Assembly (NCBI GenBank): GCA_020283715.1
Contig: JAIQCW010000191.1
Location: forward strand, 1 to 29,975
Length of the DNA stretch: 29,975 nt
Source: Cytauxzoon felis
Taxonomy: Eukaryota > Apicomplexa > Aconoidasida > Piroplasmida > Theileriidae
Direction: 5' to 3'
Made by a program: the position numbers and the translations under genes. A model generated the notes under the pieces. It was given only the letters and a program-made list of their open reading frames with translations. It was not told where the DNA came from and searched no databases. Numbering within the stretch: position 1 is the first letter of the stretch; the number at the start of each line of letters is the position of its first letter. Below, one piece after another: positions 19,971-28,654 of this stretch.

Positions 19971-22031
19971 ATGAATTATCTTCTATTATGCATTGTAGTA
20001 TTATGTAAATATTCAATCGCAGGGGAACGACGTACTAAACGGGTTAATGTAGATATAAAAATTAAGGAGGGAACAGATGAAGTTGAAGTGTCAAAAGGAG
20101 AGACTGGCAATGTTATTGCCTACAGCATTAAACCTAAACTTGACCGTGGATTTCGCAAAATTTCGGATGATAGGTGTTTACTTTATTTATCCAAAGATGG
20201 TGATAATTTCGAAGGAACAGAAGTTTTTTACTTGAAGGGCATTGAAGGACCTATTATTGTCAAACTGATGTTTGTAAATAGTTATGCTAGTGGTAAATTT
20301 AGGTACATTTATTATCTTCGCTTTGTTGATGAATGGACAATGGTAACGCAACGAATATTTAATTATGCCGTGAAAAAACTAAATGAATGTAAACCTGACA
20401 GTGAGGGGAAGATGATTCTTCCAAAATTTATAGATATTGACCTTAACAATAGAAAGAGTAGTGATGGGATTGATGTTGAATGCAATAAATACGGTGATGA
20501 CAAATGGAATATAAAATATGTGCCAAAGAGTGGATGTCATATATTGATAATAAATGTTGGCATACAGACTTTATGGTTTCTAGGTGGAAATTATAATGTT
20601 CCTAATGAGGTTAATGTAACCATTACAGATGATGTTGTTATTTCTTTGACCTTTAAGGGGACTGATATAGGGGAGCTGACAATTATCAAATATAAACTAT
20701 ACCCAGGAAAAACTAAATACAGTGTATCAGGTCGCGATGATATTGATATTAAGAAAAAAGCAACTTTGGTTAAACATGTTGAAGATGCAGGTGAAGATGA
20801 TGAAGATGAACATGGATTAATAGAAGATCAATATGAATGGATAGGGGGAATAGAAGTCACTGAAGGAGAGATGAAACAATTGAACGAATATCTACAAAGG
20901 AAAGCTAGGGGTGAAGTACATGAAGAATTTGTAGTGGCCGAATTACCAGAGATAGAAGTTGATGAACAAGAGAAGGAATATATTGAACCTGAAGCCGATC
21001 TCGGGGAGGCGGAGGGGGAAGTAATTGAAGAAGGCACCACGCCTAGTGGAGAAGATGTTGAAATTGAAGTAGCTCTCGAGGAGGTGAAGGAGAGCGTAGA
21101 AGTACAAGATCCTATAGTAGATATTGTAGATGGATTATCATATGAATCTATAGATGTAGATGATTTAATAGTACCTGAGGTTGAGGATATAGAGATTGAT
21201 ATACTCTTGTTGGATCCATCATGTCATATCAAGAGAACATATGGTGAGACTACACATACTATAGCATTCATAACTCCTCATCGTGCTGTTAAAGTAAAGT
21301 ATGGTGATTTATTACTATGGGAATCTGAGAATATGGATGAACATTGTAAGATCATTGATGTATTTAGTAAAAATGGGAATGATTTAATGGTACTCTCCAT
21401 CCTCAATGATAAAACCTCCTCAATCCTCCCTGGTTTCTACCATTGTAGTAGAGATTTTGAATGTAATAAATTCAATTATGAGAACTTCGTATATATGTGG
21501 AATGAATTTAAATTCACATTTGACACCATTGGGGGTATCATTGATTACTCGGATTACAGCCGAGTGATGGAAATTGTCGGTGAACCTTTAGATGATGAAC
21601 TCCCATATGGTAGATGTGGTATCGATGATTACTTCAAAGACTTGAAACCAATTACACTAGACATTTACAATCACGAGACTGAAGGGTTAGAAGTTAAGGT
21701 TAAACAATACTCAAATTATACATCTACTATTCACACATGTAGACCGAAAGATGGATACATACTGGACTCTGTCTATGATTCACAACGTAATGAAATGTTA
21801 TGGAAGAGATATAGGAATAATAAATATGCTGTAGTGGCACTCGTTGACGCTAATGACCTTGAACTCATTGTAATATTTGTAATTGATGTCAATCCTCAAA
21901 AGTCTGAGGTTATATATTACAAGTACTCATTGTTATATGGATGGGAGGAATGCTTCAGAGAACCTCTCACAAAATGTTACTTAGATACTGTCATTAAAGG
22001 AGAATGGAGAATCTCCGATAAAATTTTGTAA
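19971..22031 (+). CDS. Large secreted protein with FAINT-like blocks
   Basis: 686 residues in one exon. A signal peptide is clear (MNYLLLCIVVLCKYSIA, then GERR). Residues about 25-270 form repeated beta-rich blocks separated by a helical segment. A very acidic linker follows (about 280-410, Glu/Asp-rich). Residues about 415-670 carry further blocks (HIKRTYGETTHTIAFI and TLDIYNHETEGLEVKV starts; LLWESEN and MLWKRYRNNKYAVVAL cores) that resemble the FAINT domain common in Theileria secreted proteins. No membrane anchor or GPI signal is evident, so it is probably released. Within the linker (codons about 340-360) is one hairpin-repeat module in the standard frame, now encoding EADLGEAEGEV and GTTPSGED. 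The ATG at 19971 is chosen because it begins the signal peptide. Confidence 0.8.
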   Translation: MNYLLLCIVVLCKYSIAGERRTKRVNVDIKIKEGTDEVEVSKGETGNVIAYSIKPKLDRGFRKISDDRCLLYLSKDGDNFEGTEVFYLKGIEGPIIVKLMFVNSYASGKFRYIYYLRFVDEWTMVTQRIFNYAVKKLNECKPDSEGKMILPKFIDIDLNNRKSSDGIDVECNKYGDDKWNIKYVPKSGCHILIINVGIQTLWFLGGNYNVPNEVNVTITDDVVISLTFKGTDIGELTIIKYKLYPGKTKYSVSGRDDIDIKKKATLVKHVEDAGEDDEDEHGLIEDQYEWIGGIEVTEGEMKQLNEYLQRKARGEVHEEFVVAELPEIEVDEQEKEYIEPEADLGEAEGEVIEEGTTPSGEDVEIEVALEEVKESVEVQDPIVDIVDGLSYESIDVDDLIVPEVEDIEIDILLLDPSCHIKRTYGETTHTIAFITPHRAVKVKYGDLLLWESENMDEHCKIIDVFSKNGNDLMVLSILNDKTSSILPGFYHCSRDFECNKFNYENFVYMWNEFKFTFDTIGGIIDYSDYSRVMEIVGEPLDDELPYGRCGIDDYFKDLKPITLDIYNHETEGLEVKVKQYSNYTSTIHTCRPKDGYILDSVYDSQRNEMLWKRYRNNKYAVVALVDANDLELIVIFVIDVNPQKSEVIYYKYSLLYGWEECFREPLTKCYLDTVIKGEWRISDKIL
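20984..21052. repeat. Single repeat module inside the FAINT-like gene
   Basis: Contains gccgatctcggggaggc, gaggggg, gaagtaat and then CCACGCCTAGTGG. The arms of the hairpin are GCC/GGC in place of GCT/AGC, so pairing is kept. Terminal boxes are not recognisable, which suggests an old, adapted insertion. Confidence 0.75.
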
Positions 22032-22097
22032 TGTGTATACCAAATAGGTATTCATAAATTAATGTAGATTTAAATTCATATATATAATACATTGTAA

Positions 22098-22418
22098 TCC
22101 ACATGAGGTCTTCCACTCGCCGTTCCACCTGAGGTTATATCCACCTATCCTTCGTCTTGCAGACAGCTCCTTTATTTATATCCCCCTTCGCTTCCCTGAG
22201 ATCAGCTACGGGTTCTCCACCTGAGGTTACATTGTTAACTTCCTGTTCTTCCGGGTTAACATTCTCTGTTCCTCCGGGTAGATTTCCTGTTCTTAGGGGT
22301 TGAACATCTACGTTCTTCCGGGTAGACATACCGAGGATGATCTACGGGAATCCGAGGGGAGGTAATTAGAAGAGGCTCCACGCCTAGTGGAATAGATGTG
22401 GATTGGACCTCGAGTGGA
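22098..22418. repeat. Dispersed repeat between convergent genes
   Basis: Starts tccacatgaggtc and ends ggacctcgagtgga. It holds a reversed GTCTTGCAGAC hairpin, a reversed GCT/AGC hairpin, a local tandem repeat, a GGAT/ATCC hairpin with loop GATCTACGGGA (22335-22353) and a CCACGCCTAGTGG box. It fills most of the gap between the FAINT-like gene and the end of the NOT4-type gene. Confidence 0.85.
22235..22322. repeat. Imperfect tandem repeat, four units of 21-23 bp
   Basis: Units begin ttaac, ttaac, tagat and ttgaac. Three of the four end in tccggg and the third ends in agggg; each holds a gttcttccggg-like part. Found only here within the window, embedded in a dispersed repeat. Confidence 0.75.
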
Positions 22419-22448
22419 TATGTATATATAATTTTTTAATAAATTAAT

Positions 22449-25281
22449 TTAGCTATTGTATAATTCTTGTAGATGATTGAAACATTCTTGTTGTCTTTTG
22501 ATTTGTTGATTGATTAATTTTTCGGTTTGTAATTGTAATTGTTTATGTATTTTACCTTGTACTATTAATTGTGATTCATCTAAAGATGGATCATATAATA
22601 TACTGAGTGCATAGCATTCGAATGAATTATTATTATTATTATTATCAGACCAATTATTAGAACTATCAATAGTAGGTGATGATGTTTGTAATTGTAAATC
22701 ATTATTATTATTATTTAATGTATTAATAATTTTAGAATCAGGATTATATTGTCTAGATAAATTATCTAATAATAATGTATGTCTTTTAATTTTATGTATA
22801 ATATCATTAATAATATTATCATCAGGTATTAAATCATTAGGTTTTATATTTAATTTATTTAATTCTATAGGTAATTTTAATTTAATATTATTAATTTTTT
22901 TATAATAATCTAATTGTTGTCTATAACGATCTATATTTAAATTATTAATTATTGTTGTATTATTATTATTATAATTATATAACCATTTCCATAATTTTTT
23001 AACATTATTATCTTCATGTTCATGTTCATCTTTATTATTATTAGATGATATTATATTTACTATAGATTCTAAATTATTATTATTCTTCTCTTGTTTTGTT
23101 ATATCTAATACAAATAATATTTGATCACAATTATTATATCTTAACATTGTATTATCAATTGGTATATCAAATATTGATTGATTAATATTTATACTATCAA
23201 TACCAATTGTATTCTATAATAATTTAAATATATATAAAATATAACATGAAACATACAATATTTAATGAACGTTGACGAATATTATCATATAAATATGATG
23301 TATTCTTTATACCCGTATATTCATTCATATTATGTAACTTTTTAGATAATAAATGTAAATCCACATCATTATTATTATTATTTATTTTTATAGATGCTAT
23401 ATTAATATTATTTAACAATAACCATAAACTCACAATTTATCATCGAATGTCCCATACTCTCCATCTTAACATCGTCATATACACGCTGCGATTTCTTCTC
23501 TTCTATATATGAATTTAGTAAAATATTTATATACAATACACTCAACTCGAAGTCCAACCGACGACCGTTAGGTCTAGGTCCAATCCACCTCTTCACTTCC
23601 ACTCGCCGTTCCACCTGAGGTCGTCTTGCAGACAGCTTCTCCACTCGAGGTCGTCTTGCAGACAGCTCTTCTATTTACTTCCCCCTTCGCTTCCCTGAGA
23701 TCAGCTGCGGGTATTCCACTTGAGGTTATATTTCTAATCTCGACGAGATAAGGATAAAGTGACGGAATTCATGTTTGGAAGGATATATCAATGGAAATAA
23801 CTAAGAATCTAATGGAATTCAGGAAATTAAATACAATCATCAAAAACTATTCAATGAAGTATTGACATTTATATTACATTCAATATTCATTGAGATATTG
23901 TCGGTAGTTTCCCCAGAAATGATGGAATTCCGCTTAATTCTGAGGGTAAAAATGAAGGTAGTGGAAAACAGTGATTAGACCTCAAGTGGAAGTGGAATAC
24001 CTGGAAGCGATCTCTGGGAGCTGGAAGGGGAAGTAAATAGAGAAGCTGTCTGCAAGACGATGGAAGGTGGAACAGCGAGTGGAAGGAGAGTTGGATTGGA
24101 CCTCAAGTGGAAGACCCGTAGCTGATCTCAGGGAAGCGGAGGGGGAGGTAAAAGGAAGGGGCGCCACGCCTAGTGGGAGAGGCGAATGTAATGATTGGAC
24201 CTCAGGTGGAGGACCCCGAGTGGATTGTCAACATACTATGATTGATGATATGTGTTATATTGTTAGACTTTGTTGATAGAATGGGTGTAGGATTGATGAG
24301 TAATTTTTGTTGAACATCGAATCGATTATTACCAGCGGCGACATTAGCCCAAGATTTATCTTGATTGGATGTATCTCCATTATAGATTGATGATGTATTA
24401 TCTCTTATATTGATTAATTTATTACTTCGTTGTAATAGATTTAATAATTTCATTGGTGAGTTACCATCTGTGGATTGATATGTTGTTACATCTTTATTTT
24501 TGATGGATTGTTGTGATGTATCATTATTTGATGGTAATGGATATTTTGTAAATCCCATATCTTTAGTATATCTATCATGTTCATCACCATATTCATGTAG
24601 ATAGAAGCAATCTGTATTACAACATTTCATACCTTTTAAGAAATAAGAGCAATATTTTGTTGTACCATAAGATGCACGAAGAAATTTACTTTCAGTTTGC
24701 ATAGAATTTATACCTTGTATAGCAGCAGATGCTTCAGTATTTTTAGAATATGTTATATATGCAGTATATGATGAACCACCCCAATGTGAATTATATGTAT
24801 TACTTTTATTTATAACTATATGTTGTATACGACCATATTGTCCAAAATATTCATGTTTTTTTAATATTTCTTTTTTAGCTAATTTTAATGGTATACCAAC
24901 AACATATACAAGATTTCTTTGTATAACTCTAACATCTTTTAATGATTCACTATTATTATTAGGTGTATCACCTTTATCATCTTTACATGATGAATCTTTA
25001 TCTAATCTACCTCTTTTCTTTTTAACACCTGATACACGTGATGTATTACTTCTAGTCTTTGTCATATATTTAAAATTCGATTCATCATAATCACGTCTAC
25101 ATGCTGGACATTTATTACCCATTGTAGTCCTTATATAATGAAGACACCATAAACATACTTGATATCCACAACTACAAGGATATAAATTGCGATCTGTTTC
25201 TTCCAATACTTCCATACATAATGGACATGTCTTATCATCATCACTCTCATCACTAGTTATCTCATTATATTCATCCTCCAT
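22449..25281 (-). CDS. CNOT4: NOT4/CNOT4-type RING-RRM protein, probable ubiquitin ligase of the CCR4-NOT complex
   Basis: Residues about 18-65 are the C4C4 RING of NOT4 (CPLCMEVL, YPCSCGYQVCLWCL, CPACRRDY). An RRM follows at about 115-205 (NLVYVVGIPLKLAKKEILKK, YFGQYGRIQHIVI), then the characteristic GTTKYCSYFLKGMKC...YLHEYGDE CCCH segment. Suggested exons: 25281-24237, 23502-23434, 23396-23257, 23213-22449, phase-consistent, 2019 bp, 672 residues. The 734 bp intron (24236-23503; donor GTATGTTG, acceptor TATATATAG) contains a core-bearing repeat. The downstream exons encode an Asn-rich helical region with no domain I know. Alternatively the RING-RRM protein ends within the repeat at 24202, and the 311-codon reading from ATG 23464 is a separate gene. 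The first exon is certain as NOT4; the join is inferred. Confidence 0.8.
23541..24225. repeat. Core-bearing dispersed repeat in the NOT4-type gene
   Basis: The longest copy. The left side has reversed modules with two GTCTTGCAGAC hairpins and a reversed GCT/AGC hairpin. The core follows, then AGC/GCT and GCT/AGC hairpins, CCACGCCTAGTGG and box acctcaggtgga. It is spliced out if the exon join proposed for the NOT4-type gene is right. Confidence 0.85.
23728..23974 (+). repeat. AT-rich core element, copy 3
   Basis: Opens with ATCTCGACGAGAT and contains ttgtcggtagtttcccc, shared in reverse with copy 2. It ends before gattagacctcaagtgg. Confidence 0.85.
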
Positions 25282-26129
25282 TTTTAAATGATAATATTTT
25301 TAATCATCCCATTCAAAAAAAATTACAATCCCTTTGAAATATGTTATAATATACAGTAAATTCATTTAAATAAATATATCATATATAGATAAATAACAAA
25401 TTTTAATATATTAAAGTGTAATCACCACTTATATTTATAGTTATACGTGATAACAAATACAATTTTATAAATGTGAAATTATATATGATACTTATATCAA
25501 TTAATAAAATATATACAAGTATCAAAACATAAAATGTATGGTAACATAACATCTACCATGTGCATATACATATAATTATAAAACTATCTATCATTCGCTG
25601 CGCTAGTATTATATAACCCACATAAGCATGACTAACCCCAAACTCTATAATATTAATTTGAATAATATATTACATTGTAAAATTAAACATGTATTATTTT
25701 TAATCAATTTTTATGTGTATCATCGATGTGTTTTTTTTAAAAATTTCCTTCACTTTTAACTCTCTGTGTGTTTCCACACTGACTATATATTATAATTGAT
25801 GATGATTTATCTATATTAACAAAATTTAATTGAAATTAATTGAAAATAATTAGACTTGTTATTTTTGTATTATTCAATGATTTGTATTTAATAAGAAATT
25901 AAAATATTCAATTTATAAATTTAAAATTATAAAAATACACCTCATAATTATAACCATGTTGATATAATCACTTTATAGTACCTATAATAAAATTACAAGG
26001 AAAAAATTCGCGATTTTGCCCTGCTCTGATATGTTACTTGTATTGTTAATTGGGTACTCTATATATATTAATCTTAATTAAATATATTTATAAATTTAAA
26101 AAAATGCAGTATAATCAATAATAATAATA
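25282..26129. other. Divergent intergenic region between NOT4-type gene and ZPR1
   Basis: About 850 bp, free of repeat modules, very AT-rich, and presumably holding both promoters. Small GC-richer islands stand out at about 25590-25640 and 26005-26040, and there is a short hairpin GTGTG-TTTC-CACAC near 25770. Any of these could belong to a small RNA, but no known RNA fits and I make no call. Confidence 0.45.
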
Positions 26130-28319
26130 ATGTCAATTAATATATGTCATGATGATTCTTTAGAGAATCATGAAAATTTAACTACATTATCTAGTATATG
26201 TCTATCATGTGGATCTGATGGACTTACTAGTGTATTATCTACAAAAATTCCTCATTTCAATGGTATATTATATATATATATATATATATTAAAGTTAATT
26301 AAACTTTAGATATCGCTATAATCTCATTTGAATGTAAAGAATGTGGTTATCATAATAATGAAATACAAAATATATCTTCATTAAAAGATTATGGTATTAA
26401 ATTAATTATTAATATTAATGAAGCCAAGGTAAGTGACACTTGTTCTATTTTCAACATCCATAATGATTGTATCTCCTACATCAAGTAAATAATATTTACT
26501 TTTAGGGTTTAAATAATCAAATTGTATTATCATGTTATTCTTATATTAAATTTGGTATCTTTTTTTTAAATAATGTCTTACTTCAATATTTTCAGTTGAA
26601 TTAGATTTTGAAGTACCACCTGTACCACAAAAATCTATTATAACTACTATAGAAGGATTAGTTACATCTATAATTAATAATCTTAATGAACATATCACAT
26701 CTATTAATGATATTTTATTAAATGGTAATACAGAAATACAATTAAGTACTGGTGAAATTAAACCTATAACTGAATATTTAATATTATTATTAAAAATTAA
26801 AGATGAATTATTATCATATACTAATGGTACACATGTAAGTCTAATATAAAAAAAATTTCCAATCATTATTAATAATCATTCAAGTTTACACTAGAAATTA
26901 ATGATCCATCCGGATGCAGCTATGTAGAAATTAATGATTCTATTAAAATTCAAGAAGATAAATATACAAGAAATGATGAAATGATGAAGGTATTTTAATC
27001 ACACAATCTCTAAATCATACTCAGGATATGGGATTCGTTACAAAAAATAATGCAAGAGGTTTGTTATCTACTATACTAATCTACACACGAGGTCAAATCC
27101 ATCTCTCTTTATCCTGCCGGCAGCTCTCCACCTAAGGTCGTTCATTTCCACTCGCCGTGGTGGCCTCTTCTATTTACCTCCCCCTTCGCTTCCCTGAGAT
27201 CAGCTACGGGTTCCACTTGAGGTTATAAATCTAATCTCGACGAGATAAGACTAAAGTGATGGAATCAATGTTTGTAGAGATATCTCAATCAATATAAATT
27301 GGAATGAAGTGAGATTAATTAAACTCGATACAATCATCAAAGACCTTTTCAATGAAGTATTGAGATTTAAATTACATCCGATAGTCATTTCATAATCTTC
27401 ATGAATTTCCCAAGAAATTCAGATTTTCCTTCAAATTTTAGAGGTAAAATGAAGTAGTGGAAGTCAGTGATGTAACCTCAAGTGGAACCTGGAAGCGATC
27501 TACGGGAGCTGGAAGGGGAAATAAAAGGAAGAGTCCTCCACGGCAGTGGGAAAAGAAGTGGATAAGAATGTATAATGAGATGATAATTTTTTTATATAAT
27601 TATGTATAGAGCTAGATTTGAATAAGCCATTGGAGGATGAGGTATTTGATAGGGAGGGATTATTTATAAGTGTTGATTGTCCGAATTGTGGTATGGAGGG
27701 TCAGAATAAGATATGTGAATTATGTGAGTTGATGATATAAATAAATATATATTATATAGTGGTTCCTGGTTTTGGTGAATGTATTATAATGGCATTTACA
27801 TGTAATAATTGTGGTACAAGAACAAATGAATTAAAACCAGGTGGTGGTTATAAAGAATATGGTAAAGAATGGATATTATTAATAAATGATATAAATGATT
27901 TAAATCGTGATGTAATATTATCAGAAACTGCAACAGTAATTATTAAAGAATTAGAATTTGAAATGACACCTGGTACAATAGGTTCATTATTTACAAGTAT
28001 AGAAGGATTAATTATAAAAATTATAGATAATTTAGAAAATTCTTATCCATTTTTAATAGGTGATTCAGCTATAGATTTTAATAATCAATTAAAAATAAAA
28101 ATTAAACAATTATCGCAATTAATTAATAATGATTCATTATTATTTAATAATCAATTCACTATTATTATTAATGATCCAGCTGATCATTCATTCATTAGTA
28201 ATCGACCCACTATTCATAATGATAATGATGATGATAATCTTACAATCAATAAATATAAAAGAACACCCGAACAAGATGAAGAATTAGGACTCACATCAAT
28301 CAATACAGAAAATTATTAA
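26130..28319 (+). CDS. ZPR1: ZPR1 zinc-finger protein, eight exons
   Basis: ZPR1 is a conserved eukaryotic protein that binds eEF1A and acts in its folding. Exons: 26130-26262, 26310-26428, 26506-26554, 26596-26834, 26885-26989, 27025-27058, 27610-27723, 27760-28319; 1353 bp, 450 residues, all junctions in phase. Both halves of the family are present. The first C4 finger (CLSCGSDG, then CKECGYHNNEIQ) is followed by its beta domain (TTIEGLV, FTLEINDPSG). The second finger (CPNCGMEG, then CNNCGTRTNELKPGGG) has its own beta domain (TSIEGLI, IIINDPADHSF) and ends YKRTPEQDEELGLTSINTENY-like, as is typical. Intron 6 (27059-27609) is 551 bp because of a repeat; the others are 35-77 bp. Length is as expected for the family. 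Confidence 0.95.
27084..27551. repeat. Core-bearing dispersed repeat in ZPR1 intron 6
   Basis: Left terminal box is weak (cacacgaggtc). Then CTGCCGGCAG, a second box, a reversed CCAC...GTGG box and a reversed GCT/AGC hairpin lead into the core. The right side has tgtaacctcaagtgg, an AGC/GCT hairpin and CCACGGCAGTGG, where it stops without the usual final box. Confidence 0.85.
27223..27470 (+). repeat. AT-rich core element, copy 4
   Basis: Opens ATCTCGACGAGAT and then aagactaaagtgatgga. It contains aattcagattttccttcaaa, as in copy 1, and ends gtaaaatgaagtagtgg. Copies 1 and 4 form the second subfamily. Confidence 0.85.
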
Positions 28320-28370
28320 ATACAACTAATATTATTATCCAACATCTATATCATATCCATTCATACACAA

Positions 28371-28623
28371 CTCCATACGAGGTTACCACCACCGTTGGTC
28401 TTGCAGACAGCTCTTCTATTTACCTATCTCTAAAGAGTGAAGCCACTCCCAGAGATCGTGGTGAGGTTAGTGATGGATCATCCATCATGGGAATGATGGA
28501 AGATGGTGCTAAGGATGTGTTGGATGTAACCTCAAGTGGAATACCTGGAAGCGATCTACGGGAGCTGGAAGGGGAGATAAATAGAGAAGGCCACCACGGC
28601 GAGTGGAAAGACCTCAGGTGGAG
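28371..28623. repeat. Dispersed repeat between convergent ZPR1 and right-edge gene
   Basis: Starts near ctccatacgaggttacc and ends acctcaggtgga. Modules: reversed GTCTTGCAGAC, CTCT-AA-AGAG, reversed CCAC/GTGG hairpin, gatggatcatccatc unit, box gtaacctcaagtgg, AGC/GCT hairpin and CCACCACGGCGAGTGG. Its layout matches exonic copies, though it lies between two gene ends. Confidence 0.85.
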
Positions 28624-28654
28624 AGTTGTTATATATATATGTTTGATAATTGAG

